In this document: piece after piece, positions 1-9,618 of the stretch
Layout: each line of letters begins with the position of its first letter
Position numbering within the stretch: the first letter of the stretch is position 1
NCBI RefSeq assembly: GCF_900582195.1
Contig: NZ_UTHA01000125.1
Span: 1 to 64,000, forward strand
Reading direction: 5' to 3'
DNA length: 64,000 nucleotides
Source: Pseudomonas viridiflava
GTDB taxonomy: Bacteria; Pseudomonadota; Gammaproteobacteria; Pseudomonadales; Pseudomonadaceae
Notes under the pieces: model-generated
What the model saw: only the letters and a program-made list of their open reading frames with translations
Told to the model about the DNA's origin: nothing
Database searches by the model: none
Position numbers and translations under genes: made by a program

Positions 1-21
1 GATAATTTCATGGGGTCGTGC

Positions 22-1311
22 ATGTTTCAGCAGTCCAGCCAACACGTCGACAGCTATTACGCCCACAGTTGCGCCGATATTCTGAACAACCGTGCGGTGC
101 TGGAAGGCCAGCATGACGCCGACGTGGTGATCATCGGAGCCGGTTTCAGTGGCTTGCACACGGCGTTGCGTCTGGCTTTGGCGGGTAAACGCGTGGTGGT
201 GCTGGAGGCCAGTCGCGTGGCGTGGGCCGCGTCGGGGCGTAACGGCGGGCAGGCGATTCTCGGCTGGTCGTGCGACATGCCGCCGCTGGAAGCTGCACTC
301 GGTCATGAGCGGGCGAAACGCTTGTGGGACGGCATGCGATGGGCCGCTCGGGAATTGCGTGAATTGCCCGGCCGCCATGGCTTCGACTGCGACTATCGGC
401 CCGGGCATTTGTGGACCTCGGTGATGCCGCGCCGTGTCAGTCTGCTCAGCGAATGGCAACACGAGGCCAGCCACAAGTGGGGCCACGATGTGTTGCAGTT
501 CATCCCTCGTGAACAACTGCCGGCGTGGGTGGCCACCGATCGCTATCAGGCCGGGCTTTACGACCCTGAAGGCGCGCACCTCAATCCACTGAAACTGGCC
601 CTGGGTCTGGCGGCCGCCATCGAGCAAGCCGGCGGGCGTGTCCATGAACAAAGCAAGGCGTTGAGTTATCAGAAGCAGGGCGACGGTTTCCGGGTCGACA
701 CCGAGCGCGGTTCGGTGCGCGCCGATGTGCTGGTGCTGGCGTGCAACGCTTATCTCGATGAACTCGACCCGCAACTGTCCAGCTGCATTCTGCCGGTGGG
801 CACCTACCAGATTGCCACCGCAGCGCTGTCGCCCGAACAGGCCACGGCGCTGTTGCCGCGTAATGTCTGCGTGACCGACAACCAGTTCGTCCTCGATTAC
901 TTCCGCCGCACGCCGGATAACCGCTTGTTGTTCGGCGGTGGCTGCACTTATCTCGGTGGCATGCCCAAAGACATTGCGGCGGCGACCCGGCCGTTTCTTG
1001 AGCGGGTATTCCCGCAACTCAGAGGTGTCGACATCGAGTTTGCATGGGGCGGGCATATCGATCTGACGATCAACCGCACGCCGGACGTTGGCGGCGAGGG
1101 CAACCGTTATTGGCTGCAAGGCTATTCGGGGCACGGCGTTCTGCCGACGTTGGCCGCCGCGCGCGCGGTGTCTGACGCGATTCTCGGCGACTCGGATGAA
1201 TTGGCGTTGTACCAAGGCCTGAGCAATGGTCGTTTCCCCGGCGGCAAGCATTTCGCGGCACCGCTGGAAGCTATCGGCAAAGCCTGGTATCGACTGCGCG
1301 ACAGCATTTGA
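22..1311 (+). CDS. FAD-dependent oxidoreductase, PuuB-like
   Basis: A DAO-fold amine oxidase of about 429 residues. The FAD-binding GxGxxG motif (VVIIGAGFSGL) lies near residues 35-45 and is followed by a glutamate-ended strand (VVVLEA). The N-terminal half resembles gamma-glutamylputrescine oxidase, which oxidises the free amine of gamma-glutamyl-putrescine. I chose the ATG at 22 because a GGGG stretch lies six bases upstream; the ATG at 10 is in frame and also possible. It lies 25 bp before a PuuR-like regulator and a PuuA-like ligase, so a role in polyamine or related amine breakdown is inferred. The exact substrate cannot be read from the sequence. Confidence 0.85.
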   Translation: MFQQSSQHVDSYYAHSCADILNNRAVLEGQHDADVVIIGAGFSGLHTALRLALAGKRVVVLEASRVAWAASGRNGGQAILGWSCDMPPLEAALGHERAKRLWDGMRWAARELRELPGRHGFDCDYRPGHLWTSVMPRRVSLLSEWQHEASHKWGHDVLQFIPREQLPAWVATDRYQAGLYDPEGAHLNPLKLALGLAAAIEQAGGRVHEQSKALSYQKQGDGFRVDTERGSVRADVLVLACNAYLDELDPQLSSCILPVGTYQIATAALSPEQATALLPRNVCVTDNQFVLDYFRRTPDNRLLFGGGCTYLGGMPKDIAAATRPFLERVFPQLRGVDIEFAWGGHIDLTINRTPDVGGEGNRYWLQGYSGHGVLPTLAAARAVSDAILGDSDELALYQGLSNGRFPGGKHFAAPLEAIGKAWYRLRDSI

Positions 1312-1336
1312 TGAGACTTTTTTCGGAATCGCGACC

Positions 1337-1894
1337 ATGAACAAGCAAGAAGAAATCGCCGCGCTGGCGATCCTCATCCACGACCTGCGCAAGCACAAGA
1401 AATGGACCCTCAAGGAACTCGCCGACAAGATCGGCCGCTCGGTGGGCTTCCTGTCGCAGGTCGAGCGCGGACTGTCGCGGCCCACCGTGGCGGATCTGAC
1501 CGCAATCAGCGAAACCTTCGGCGTACCGACCACCTATTTCTACAGCCTGCCCAAACCCAAGGAATTGCCGTGGGTGACGCGTCCGGACGAGCGTCGCACG
1601 TTGTATTACGCCAACGGCATCACCGACATTCTGGTGTCGCCGCAAATCCGCGCGTCGTTCTCCATGCTCGAAAGTCATCTCGAAGCCGGCGCGAGCAGCG
1701 GTGATCGCCACCTGACCGACAGCTCGGAGCAGGGCGGTTACGTCCTCGAAGGCGAACTGACGCTGTGGCTGGGCGACGACGAAGAACCGACCACGTTGAA
1801 AGCCGGCGACAGCTTTCAGTTCGACAGCCACACCCGTTGCCGTTACGGCAACCTCACCGAGCAGCTGACTCGCGTGCTCTGGGTCTACACCTGA
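1337..1894 (+). CDS. XRE-family regulator with cupin domain, PuuR-like
   Basis: A protein of 185 residues. An N-terminal helix-turn-helix (about residues 8-65, with LKELADKIGRSVGFLSQVE) is followed by a C-terminal cupin (about 110-180, with GYVLEGELTLWLGD and LKAGDSFQF). This is the PuuR architecture, in which the cupin senses a ligand and the HTH represses polyamine catabolic genes. It sits between the oxidase and the ligase in one direction, with 25 bp and 21 bp gaps, so it is probably co-transcribed and controls this cluster. A longer in-frame version from 1226 overlaps the upstream gene and is unlikely. Confidence 0.85.
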   Translation: MNKQEEIAALAILIHDLRKHKKWTLKELADKIGRSVGFLSQVERGLSRPTVADLTAISETFGVPTTYFYSLPKPKELPWVTRPDERRTLYYANGITDILVSPQIRASFSMLESHLEAGASSGDRHLTDSSEQGGYVLEGELTLWLGDDEEPTTLKAGDSFQFDSHTRCRYGNLTEQLTRVLWVYT

Positions 1895-1915
1895 TCACAA
1901 AAAAGGATAAACACG

Positions 1916-3262
1916 ATGGACGCTGTCTGCGCTGACCTGCTCGCCGAAGTGCGTGCCTTTCGCCAACGCTACCCCGAGGTGCGTTATGTTGACCTGATTT
2001 GTCTGGACATTCCCGGGCACTTTTACGGCAAGCGTTACCCGGTCGACATGCTCGAAAAAGTCGCCGCCGGCAGCGTACTGAAGCTGCCGCAGAATTGCGT
2101 ACTGTTGGGCGTGCAGGGTGGTTTGTTCGCGATTGGCGATTACTGCTTCAACGATGGTGACCCGGATGCGGTACGCCGGCTTGTGCCGGGTACTTTGAAA
2201 CCGGTGACCTGGGAAGCGCAGCCGCTGGGGCAGATGCTGATCACGTCGGACGGCACCGAAAAACCGATCGAATTCGAACCCCGTGAAGTCCTTGCGCAGG
2301 TGCTTGATCGTCTGGCACGCAAAGGCATTCATCCGGTGGTGGCGTTCGAGCTGGAGTTCTATCTGTTCGATAAAAAGCTGCGCGACGGTCTGCCGCAATT
2401 CCCCCGCGACGACCTGACCGACGATGCCGATGATCAACCGAACCTGCATATCGAACGCCTTTCACGCTTCGCGCCGGTGCTGGATGACATGGTCGAAGCG
2501 ACGCGGGCGCAAGGTATAGACGCCACGGTGATCACCGCAGAACTCGGCCCCGGCCAGTTTGAAATCAACTTCGGCCATCTTGACGATGGTTTGCGTGCAG
2601 CGGATTGGGCAGCAATGTTCTGCCGCAGCACGCGCGGTGTTGCGCTCAAGCATGGCTATCGCGCGAGTTTCATGGCCAAGCCGTACTTGCAGCATCCGGG
2701 CAGTGGCATGCATGTGCATGTCAGCCTGTATGACGCTGAAGGCAGTAATCTGTTGGCCGCGAATGATCAGCAGCCGCTACGCCATGCGGTGGCCGGGTGC
2801 CTGGAGTTGCTACCGCACAGCATGCCGATCTTCGCGCCGAACCAGAACTCGATGCGCCGTTTGGGCGGCACGGTGAATACGGCGACCAAGGCCAGTTGGG
2901 GCTTTGAGGATCGCGATGCGTGCCTGCGCATTCCGGAGTCGGACGCGAAAAATTTGCGAGTTGAATATCGGCTGGCGGGGGCGGATGCCAATCCGTATCT
3001 GGTGTTGGCGGCGATTCTGGTGGGTCTGGAGCATGGACTTGAGTCTGGCAAGGAACCGATTGCACCGCTGAATGAAGACCGCAGCAGCGGAATCGATTTT
3101 CCCAAGGAGATGTTCGAGGCCGTGCGTGCGATGCAGCATCAGCCACAGTTACGTGAGGGGCTTGGCGCGGAGTTTGTCGATGTATATTGCGAGAACAAGC
3201 GCCAGGATCATCTGGCGTTTATGCAGGAAATCAGTGCGCGGGAGTATCGCTGGTATTTGTAA
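1916..3262 (+). CDS. glutamine synthetase family ligase, PuuA-like
   Basis: A protein of 448 residues of the glutamine synthetase fold. Visible signatures are the metal-binding ELEFYLF segment, GSGMHVHVSLYD (the HVHxS metal/substrate loop) and QNSMRRLGG near the ATP site. Members of this branch join glutamate to polyamines or other amines (gamma-glutamylputrescine synthetase type) rather than to ammonia. The N-terminal segment around HFYGKRYP differs from GlnA, which supports the catabolic branch. A good ribosome site (AAAAAGGA) lies ahead of the ATG. It is the last gene of the three-gene run. The substrate is inferred from family and neighbours only. Confidence 0.85.
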   Translation: MDAVCADLLAEVRAFRQRYPEVRYVDLICLDIPGHFYGKRYPVDMLEKVAAGSVLKLPQNCVLLGVQGGLFAIGDYCFNDGDPDAVRRLVPGTLKPVTWEAQPLGQMLITSDGTEKPIEFEPREVLAQVLDRLARKGIHPVVAFELEFYLFDKKLRDGLPQFPRDDLTDDADDQPNLHIERLSRFAPVLDDMVEATRAQGIDATVITAELGPGQFEINFGHLDDGLRAADWAAMFCRSTRGVALKHGYRASFMAKPYLQHPGSGMHVHVSLYDAEGSNLLAANDQQPLRHAVAGCLELLPHSMPIFAPNQNSMRRLGGTVNTATKASWGFEDRDACLRIPESDAKNLRVEYRLAGADANPYLVLAAILVGLEHGLESGKEPIAPLNEDRSSGIDFPKEMFEAVRAMQHQPQLREGLGAEFVDVYCENKRQDHLAFMQEISAREYRWYL

Positions 3263-3341
3263 AGGAGCCGGGCTCAAGAGCAATGGCTCTCCAGTCCTGA
3301 GAATGGAGAACCGCCCCAGCCGCTGGCAACCGGATTGGTTT

Positions 3342-4259
3342 TCACGCAGGACGCCGAATCCGGCTGGCGTCTCTGGAGGGCGGACACCCGAACTGGCGGC
3401 TGTACTCTCGGCTGAATTGCGATGGGCTTTCGTAGCCCACTCGATAACAGGCACTCGCTACATCCAGGCCCTCGCCCAGCATCAGACGGCGAGCTTCCTG
3501 CAGGCGAAGTTGCTTTTGATATTGCAGCGGACTCATCGCGGTCACGGCCTTGAAGCGGTGATGCAATGTCGAGCTGCCCAGATTGGCGACCCGGGCAAGC
3601 TCTTCGATGCGCAAAGGTTGGGTGTAATGGTTGTTCAACCAATCGATTGCCCGCGTGACGCGTCGTGTTTGCGAATCACCCAAGGCCAGCTCGTACAACC
3701 GCCGTCCGTGCACGCCTCGCAGGAGGCGGTAGTACAACTCTCGAAGAGCAAGCGGCGCCAGCATGCCGATGTCTTTCGGTGTTTCCAGCAGCCGGACCAG
3801 CCGCAGCATCGTTTCGAGCAAGGGCACATCGACTTTTTCAAGAAAAAGACCCAGCTCCGGTTCGTCGGGGACGCCCGTCGCAGGCGCATCGGCGATGACC
3901 TGGGCAATATCCGTGGCCTCGAAATCAAAACGGATGCACAAGTAGGGCGCATCCGGGCTGGCCAGCAGCACGCGCCCGGCAACCGGAAGCGTCACCGAGA
4001 CCACCAGGTAACTGAGCGGGTCGTACAGGTAATGATCGTCGCCCAAGCCGATTTCCTTTTGTCCTTGCACGATCAGGCAAAGTGCCGGCTTGTGCACGGT
4101 ATGGATAAGCTCCGAAGGCGTGTCAAAACGGATGACATGCAGGGGCGCTATGGCGGTCTCATAGATCCCGGGCGTGGTAAAGCGTTGCGTCAGCAGGCGA
4201 ACCAGTTCGTCACGGTAGATGGCTGTGTTTTGCAGGATGAACGCATCGCTCTGTTCCAT
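3342..4259 (-). CDS. AraC family regulator with AraC_N domain
   Basis: A protein of 305 residues. The N-terminal part (about 1-180) matches the AraC_N type found in CmrA-like regulators (DTPSELIHTVHKPALCLIVQGQKEIGLG). The C-terminal 100 residues hold two HTH motifs ending in the GYESPSQFSREYSRQFG signature. I chose the ATG at 4259, which has GAGA upstream; an upstream in-frame ATG at 4322 would add 21 poor residues. It faces the same way as the Atu4866-type gene and the dehydrogenase at 4762-5526, so these are its likely targets. It closely resembles the regulator at 44980-45912 in domain layout. Confidence 0.85.
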   Translation of the reverse strand: MEQSDAFILQNTAIYRDELVRLLTQRFTTPGIYETAIAPLHVIRFDTPSELIHTVHKPALCLIVQGQKEIGLGDDHYLYDPLSYLVVSVTLPVAGRVLLASPDAPYLCIRFDFEATDIAQVIADAPATGVPDEPELGLFLEKVDVPLLETMLRLVRLLETPKDIGMLAPLALRELYYRLLRGVHGRRLYELALGDSQTRRVTRAIDWLNNHYTQPLRIEELARVANLGSSTLHHRFKAVTAMSPLQYQKQLRLQEARRLMLGEGLDVASACYRVGYESPSQFSREYSRQFGCPPSRDASRIRRPA

Positions 4260-4337
4260 TTCAAGGCTCTCACAAGTGTTTATGAGCGTCTGCCCGCAAT
4301 TGTCCAGGCAGACGATATTCACCCGACATCAAAGTGC

Positions 4338-4595
4338 TCATTGCCGATAGAGGATCATGCCGGCGTGATACAGCACGTCGTCATGAAAATGCCCGTCAGC
4401 GGTGAAGCCGGTGTCGTCCCAGTACTGGATGTAGTCACCGACGATTTCGTAGCGGCCTTGCCAGGCGCTGGTATTTTTACCACGGGCCTCGTCGTAACGC
4501 CCAGTGGTCAGAAGCTCGTGACGGATGAATCCATCCGCAGTGACCCACATGCCTGCGTAACGATGATCAGGTTTGGCTTGTCTGACATTTTTCAT
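4338..4595 (-). CDS. Atu4866 domain-containing small protein
   Basis: An 85-residue protein that matches the Atu4866 family of small beta-barrel proteins: AGMWVTADGFIRHELL, GRYDEARGKNTSAWQGRYEIVGDYIQYWDDTGFTADG in pieces, then YHAGMILYR. The family has no proven biochemical role that I know of. It has no signal peptide. The same pattern, an Atu4866 protein beside a short-chain dehydrogenase and an AraC regulator, is common in Pseudomonas, which suggests one small operon, but function is not assigned. Confidence 0.8.
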   Translation of the reverse strand: MKNVRQAKPDHRYAGMWVTADGFIRHELLTTGRYDEARGKNTSAWQGRYEIVGDYIQYWDDTGFTADGHFHDDVLYHAGMILYRQ

Positions 4596-4761
4596 CTGCT
4601 TTTCTCCTCAGTCCTCATTGAATCGGAGCGGCCTGCCTTGGCCTGTGCTGCATCCATTGCGTGCTTTCAGATTACGTAGCCGAGCGCAGCGGTGTCAGGA
4701 CAAAACTGCCGCAGATTTGCCTGATCCTCTCGGACTTGCCGGCGGTTCCTCCGGCAGTGGC

Positions 4762-5526
4762 TCACCCGGCCGTGACAGTCATGCCGCCGTCGGCCATGAC
4801 CACCGAACCGACCATGAAGCTGGCACGGTCGGAGGCGATGAACGCGACCACTTCGGCGATTTCTTCCGGTTGTGCGGCGCGGCCGATCGGTGCGGCTTCG
4901 CCATGTTGGGCAAGAAAAGCAGGGCCATCGTCGACCACATGGTTGAGGATGTTGGTCACCACATCCCCGACGCCGACCGCATTAACGCGGATGCCGTGGC
5001 CAATGACCTCAAGCGCCAGCGTGCGCGTCAGTTGTGCCAGTGCGCCTTTGGAGGCGGTGTAGGCGGCAATGGTGGGGAAGGCGAAGTAGGAGGCGTAGGA
5101 CGCGATGTTGACGATCGAGCCGGATTTATTGGGCATCATCGCTTTGACCGCTTCGCGGCTGTGCAGGAAGGCCGCCGTGGCATTGACCGCCTGAATGCGC
5201 TCCCAGTCCTCGCGCGTCATGTCGATGACCAACTTGTTGATGATGATGCCGGCGTTATTGACCAGGATGTCCAGCCGACCGAAGTGCTCGACAGCCAACG
5301 CGACCGCGCGTTCGGCGGCGCCGTCCTGGGTGATATCGGCCACCAGGGGTACCAGACCCGGGCGAGCCAGCGCTGCCACCTCAGGGTTTATATCTTCGGC
5401 AATGACTTTGGCGCCGCGGGCATGCAGCAGCAGTGCGATGGCCTTGCCAATACCGCTGGCCGCGCCAGTGACCAGGGCGACTTTACCTGCCACTTCGTTC
5501 GGGGTGCTGTTGTTGATAGCGGTCAT
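4762..5526 (-). CDS. SDR family NAD(P)-dependent oxidoreductase
   Basis: A classical short-chain dehydrogenase of 254 residues. It shows the cofactor motif TGAASGIGKA near residue 22, NNAG near 95, and the catalytic YTASK pair near 160, with the catalytic serine in VNIASYAS. It ends with the usual SDR tail (SFMVGSVVMADGGMTV). I chose the ATG at 5526 because GGAG lies six bases upstream; the ATG at 5550 is also in frame. The substrate is unknown. It is divergent from the AraC regulator at 5745, which may control it. Confidence 0.88.
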   Translation of the reverse strand: MTAINNSTPNEVAGKVALVTGAASGIGKAIALLLHARGAKVIAEDINPEVAALARPGLVPLVADITQDGAAERAVALAVEHFGRLDILVNNAGIIINKLVIDMTREDWERIQAVNATAAFLHSREAVKAMMPNKSGSIVNIASYASYFAFPTIAAYTASKGALAQLTRTLALEVIGHGIRVNAVGVGDVVTNILNHVVDDGPAFLAQHGEAAPIGRAAQPEEIAEVVAFIASDRASFMVGSVVMADGGMTVTAG

Positions 5527-5744
5527 GATGTTCTCCAGCGTGGTGATCAAGTAGGGGACAAGCCGTGTCTTTCAACGGCGACGGGGCTACTGTCTCGCAG
5601 CGCAGCGAAGCTGGCTTTCGTGGGATTGCCCACGCTGTCGGGGTTTTGCGCCGAATGTAAATGAGGAAGGTTCAGTGCTCGGTTCAGCCAGCGGGAAAAG
5701 CCCGATATCATCGATCCGGCCTCCCTTATAAAAAGGACCTGTTC

Positions 5745-6689
5745 ATGGCAACTAACGGGCGAACGTCCCAGGCACCACTGTCGACATCCAGCCAGGACTT
5801 GCGCATCACTGGGGAATCGATGCGTGAATATCTGCCAGGCGATGCGCAGACGTTTCCACCGCGTCTGGAAATCAAGGACGTTGTGATTCAGCTGTTCACC
5901 CATCGCAGCGTCATCGAACCCATTCTCGTGCCTGCGGTGGTGGAACCACTGCTCGTGTTGGTACTGGCGGGGGCTGCGAGGGTGGAGGAGCGTATGCCGG
6001 GTGGGGAGTGGGAGGCGATAGAGGTCAGTCCCGGCGAGTTTTTCCTGACCAGTTCTGAAGAACCCTATGAAATGCGCTGGCAGACGCACGGCGGCGATAC
6101 TTTCGAAGTCATGCATCTTTATCTGGGGTTGCCGCTGATCGAGCAAGCGTCGCGGGAGCTGTTGGGTGAGCATGCCGGGGCTGTTCGATTTCGCGATGTT
6201 TCCGGTGCACGGGACGCGCGAGTCGCCTATGTCATGGAGCAGTTGCGCACCGAACTGGTCGCGGAGCGCTCGCCCAGTGCGCTGTTCGTCCGGTCTCTGG
6301 CACAGGCGCTGGCCGTACATCTGCTGCGCAGCTATCTCTCTGAAAACCAGCCCGGGCGTCGGGTCAACGCCTTGCAAGCCTATAAGCTGCGCAAAGTCAC
6401 TGACGCCATGAGTGCGGATCTGAGCGCTGAGTTCAGCCTGATAAGACTGGCCGGACTGGCCGAACTGAGCGAGTACCACTTCAGTCGCCTGTTCAAGCGT
6501 GCGACTGGTCTTTCACCTTCGCAGTACTTCATCCGTTTGCGCATGGTCCGTGCACGGCACCTGCTGCTGGAAAGCCGGCTTAGCGTCATCGACGTCGGGC
6601 TGGAGGTCGGCTACTCCAGCCCCAGTCACTTCTCCCAAGTGTTTCGTCGCGAAGTGGGCGTGACACCCAGTAAGTTTCGTGGCGATTGA
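5745..6689 (+). CDS. AraC family transcriptional regulator
   Basis: A protein of 314 residues. A cupin-like N-terminal sensor (about 40-170) precedes a two-HTH AraC domain in the last 100 residues (LAGLAELSEYHFSRLFKRATG, then VGLEVGYSSPSHFSQVFRREVGVTPSKFR in pieces). The ATG at 5745 has AAAAGGA upstream. It is transcribed away from the dehydrogenase at 4762-5526 and toward the one at 6871-7605, so either or both may be its targets. Confidence 0.88.
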   Translation: MATNGRTSQAPLSTSSQDLRITGESMREYLPGDAQTFPPRLEIKDVVIQLFTHRSVIEPILVPAVVEPLLVLVLAGAARVEERMPGGEWEAIEVSPGEFFLTSSEEPYEMRWQTHGGDTFEVMHLYLGLPLIEQASRELLGEHAGAVRFRDVSGARDARVAYVMEQLRTELVAERSPSALFVRSLAQALAVHLLRSYLSENQPGRRVNALQAYKLRKVTDAMSADLSAEFSLIRLAGLAELSEYHFSRLFKRATGLSPSQYFIRLRMVRARHLLLESRLSVIDVGLEVGYSSPSHFSQVFRREVGVTPSKFRGD

Positions 6690-6870
6690 GCACCGTTGCA
6701 TTACACGTTTTGCGGGCACCGCACACAGACACGAATAGGCAAAACTCGCGCAGGTTTCGGCACGCGCCGAGCAGTCCAGTACCCTTAATCTTTTCGACGT
6801 ACCCCGCAGCAACGCCCGCGTCTTCGGCGGTCGGAGCTGAACTTCAATGCAGAAAGCAGGAGCTACGGAT

Positions 6871-7605
6871 ATGTCGAACATTCAAAACAAAGTTGTCCTG
6901 ATTACCGGTGCAAGCAGTGGGATTGGCGAAGCAGCGGCCAGATTGATCGCCGCCAAAGGTGCCCATGTGGTACTCGGCGCCCGCCGGACCGAGCGTCTGG
7001 ACAAACTGGTCAGCGAGATCCACGCCGAAGGTGGCTCGGCAAGCGCTTGCGCACTGGACGTGACGGATCTGCAATCCATGCACGCCTTCGTGACATTCGC
7101 CAAAGCGCAACATGGCAAGGTCGACGTGATCATCAACAACGCCGGCGTGATGCCCCTGTCTCCTTTGACGTCGCTGAAGGTCAACGAGTGGAACCAGATG
7201 CTCGATGTCAACGTCCGTGGCGTGCTGCACGGTATCGCCGCTGTTTTGCCGGACATGGAGGCGCAAGGCTTCGGCCAGGTCATCAATATCTCGTCGATCG
7301 GCGGCCTCGCGGTTTCTCCGACAGCCGCCGTGTACTGCGCGACCAAGTTCGCGGTCAGGGCGATCTCGGATGGCCTGCGTCAGGAAACGGACAAGATCCG
7401 CGTCACCGTGGTGTGCCCTGGGGTCGTTGAGTCCGAACTGGCCGATACGATTTCCGATGAGGTGGCCCGAGAGGAAATGAAGGCCTTCCGGCGTGTGGCG
7501 CTCAACGCCGACGCTATTGCGCGAGCGCTGGTCTATGCCATCGACCAGCCCGACGATGTCGATGTGAGTGAGATTGTGGTGCGTCCGACGGCCAGTCCGC
7601 ACTGA
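6871..7605 (+). CDS. SDR family oxidoreductase
   Basis: A short-chain dehydrogenase of 244 residues: TGASSGIGEA at about 12-21, NNAGVMPLSPL near 90, the serine in INISSIGG and the YCATK catalytic pair near 155. It resembles the YdfG-like subgroup of broad NADP-dependent 3-hydroxy dehydrogenases. AGGAG eight bases before the ATG at 6871 decides the start over the in-frame ATG at 6847. It follows the AraC gene by 181 bp, so it probably has its own promoter. Substrate unknown. Confidence 0.88.
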   Translation: MSNIQNKVVLITGASSGIGEAAARLIAAKGAHVVLGARRTERLDKLVSEIHAEGGSASACALDVTDLQSMHAFVTFAKAQHGKVDVIINNAGVMPLSPLTSLKVNEWNQMLDVNVRGVLHGIAAVLPDMEAQGFGQVINISSIGGLAVSPTAAVYCATKFAVRAISDGLRQETDKIRVTVVCPGVVESELADTISDEVAREEMKAFRRVALNADAIARALVYAIDQPDDVDVSEIVVRPTASPH

Positions 7606-7960
7606 TTAGTCCTGACAGGAAGCTGCGTATAGGTTCGGAGGCGGTCGTTCGTTAACGGCTGCTTCCGGCCCGTTGCTGCTGGTGTAATGGAACACCAGAT
7701 CGTAGCGGTTACGAAAATGAGTTGCGGTGCGATTTTGATCAGCTTTGCCAGTTGTGTTTTTTCTGCCCGCTTGTAGCCGACACGCTTTTTTCTACCTTGG
7801 GCAGCGCCGGCAATCGTCAGGGGATGAACTACGCTCCAGAAACAACCCCGCAGATCGAAGAAACAGTGCGCAAGGTCGAGACGACCAGAGTGATGGAGGG
7901 AACCAACAGGCCGTTCTTCGGGACCCGGCATCCCTGATCGTCACCATCGGAGTACGCTCC
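7606..7960. other. intergenic region without a recognisable gene
   Basis: About 355 bp between the dehydrogenase and the phospholipase-D gene. Short open frames here have no family features and no good ribosome sites. I see no clear terminator or operator. The promoter of the lipoprotein gene is presumably within it. Confidence 0.5.
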
Positions 7961-9526
7961 GTGAAAGCCCGACAGCCACTGTTTATGCTCGCTTTGCTCG
8001 TTGCCGGTTGTACGACCATAAACGTTCCTCAGGAACCCAGTCAGGCCCTGCCAGCGCGCGATTCGGCATTCGGCCGTTCTATCCTGGCCCAGGCCGCTCC
8101 TCATCAGGGCCAATCGGGCTTTCGCTTGTTATCCGAGAGTGCCGAGGCGTTCTCGGCCCGCGCCGAGCTGATTCGCAACGCGCAAAGCAGCCTCGACTTG
8201 CAGTACTACATCGTCCACGACGGCATCAGCACGCGAATACTGGTAAGCGAATTGCTGAACGCCGCCGACCGTGGCGTGCGCGTGAGGATTTTGCTCGATG
8301 ACACCACCAGCGATGACCTCGACCGGATTATCGCCACGCTGGTTGCGCACCCGTTGATTCAGGTACGCGTGTTCAACCCGCTGCACCTGGGCCGCAGCAC
8401 CGTCGTGACGCGGACGATGGGCCGGCTGTTCGACCTGTCGCAGCAACACCGACGCATGCACAACAAACTGTGGGTGGTGGACAACTGCGTAGCCATCGTC
8501 GGTGGGCGCAATTTGGGCGATGAGTATTTTGATGCGCAGCCCGACAAGAACTTCAGAGACATCGACATGCTGAGCGTCGGCCCGGTTGCCGAGCATCTGG
8601 GGCATAGTTTTGACCAGTATTGGAACAGTGCGCTGAGCAAGCCGATCGAGCAGTTTCTCTCGATCCGCCCGACGACCCGCGACCTGAAAAACAGCCGGAC
8701 CCGACTGGAGGAATCCCTGGAGGAAACGCGCAAGCAGAATCATGCGCTGTATCAGCAACTGATGATCTACACCACGGATCCACGCCTGCAGGTCTGGCGG
8801 CGGGAGCTGATCTGGGCCTGGAACAAAGCGCTGTGGGATGCGCCGAGCAAGGTCTTGTCGAAGGGCGAACCCGCGCCGCATCTGCTGTTGGCCACCCAGT
8901 TGGCACCCGAGCTGAACGGCGTTACCCGGGAACTGATCATGGTCTCGGCCTACATGGTGCCGGGCCAACCGGGGGTGGTTTACTTGACCGACCGTGCCGA
9001 CGCCGGCGTGTCGATCAGCTTGCTGACCAACTCACTGGAAGCCACCGATGTGCCCGCCGCACACGGTGCGTACGCCCCTTATCGGCAAACCCTGCTGGAG
9101 CATGGTGTGCACTTGTTCGAGCTGCGGCGTCAGGCGGGTGACAATGGCGGCAGCGGCGGCGGACCGCGACTTTTTCATAGCGGATCTTCCAACAGCTCCG
9201 ACTCCAGCCTGCATAGCAAGGCAATGATTTTCGATCAGCAGAAAGCGTTTATCGGCTCATTCAATTTCGACTCGCGCTCACTTTTGTGGAACACCGAAGT
9301 CGGTGTGCTGGTCGATGATCCGCAGCTCGCCGGACGGGTACGTGAACTGGCTCTGGAAGGTATGGCCCCGGCGCTCAGTTACCACACCGTGCTGGAAAAC
9401 AATCAGATGGTCTGGGTCACCGAAGATGACGGCAAACAGCATACGTTGACCAAGGAGCCGGGGAGTTGGTGGCGGCACTTCAATGCGTGGCTCAGCAGCA
9501 CGATCGGGCTGGAGAAGATGTTATAG
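7961..9526 (+). CDS. phospholipase D family lipoprotein
   Basis: A protein of 521 residues read from a GTG with CGGAG eight bases upstream. The N-terminus (PLFMLALLVAGC) is a lipoprotein signal with a lipobox, so the protein should be membrane-anchored and face the periplasm. Two HxKxxxxD motifs are intact: HNKLWVVD at about residue 167 and HSKAMIFD at about 418, each followed by the expected Gly/Ser-Asn segment (GGRNLGDEYFD and GSFNFDSRS). This is the bacterial YmdC/cardiolipin-synthase-C-like group. A glycine/serine-rich stretch lies just before the second motif. It may act in phospholipid synthesis or turnover; the substrate is not shown. Confidence 0.88.
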   Translation: MKARQPLFMLALLVAGCTTINVPQEPSQALPARDSAFGRSILAQAAPHQGQSGFRLLSESAEAFSARAELIRNAQSSLDLQYYIVHDGISTRILVSELLNAADRGVRVRILLDDTTSDDLDRIIATLVAHPLIQVRVFNPLHLGRSTVVTRTMGRLFDLSQQHRRMHNKLWVVDNCVAIVGGRNLGDEYFDAQPDKNFRDIDMLSVGPVAEHLGHSFDQYWNSALSKPIEQFLSIRPTTRDLKNSRTRLEESLEETRKQNHALYQQLMIYTTDPRLQVWRRELIWAWNKALWDAPSKVLSKGEPAPHLLLATQLAPELNGVTRELIMVSAYMVPGQPGVVYLTDRADAGVSISLLTNSLEATDVPAAHGAYAPYRQTLLEHGVHLFELRRQAGDNGGSGGGPRLFHSGSSNSSDSSLHSKAMIFDQQKAFIGSFNFDSRSLLWNTEVGVLVDDPQLAGRVRELALEGMAPALSYHTVLENNQMVWVTEDDGKQHTLTKEPGSWWRHFNAWLSSTIGLEKML

Positions 9527-9618
9527 AGGGCGGGGCATCGACGAACGATGATGGCGGGCGCCGTGGTCTCCATTGTCGCTCACTCCGACGCTTTCACGGT
9601 CAGAAAGAGGATAGGGAA

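Noticed and set aside
3072..4679. 535-codon plus-strand open frame spanning the end of the PuuA-like gene and the AraC gene
   Set aside because: It overlaps two well-supported genes in other frames and shows no family signature.
7722..7937. 71-codon plus-strand open frame before the phospholipase gene
   Set aside because: No ribosome site, no recognisable motif, and it overlaps the probable promoter region.
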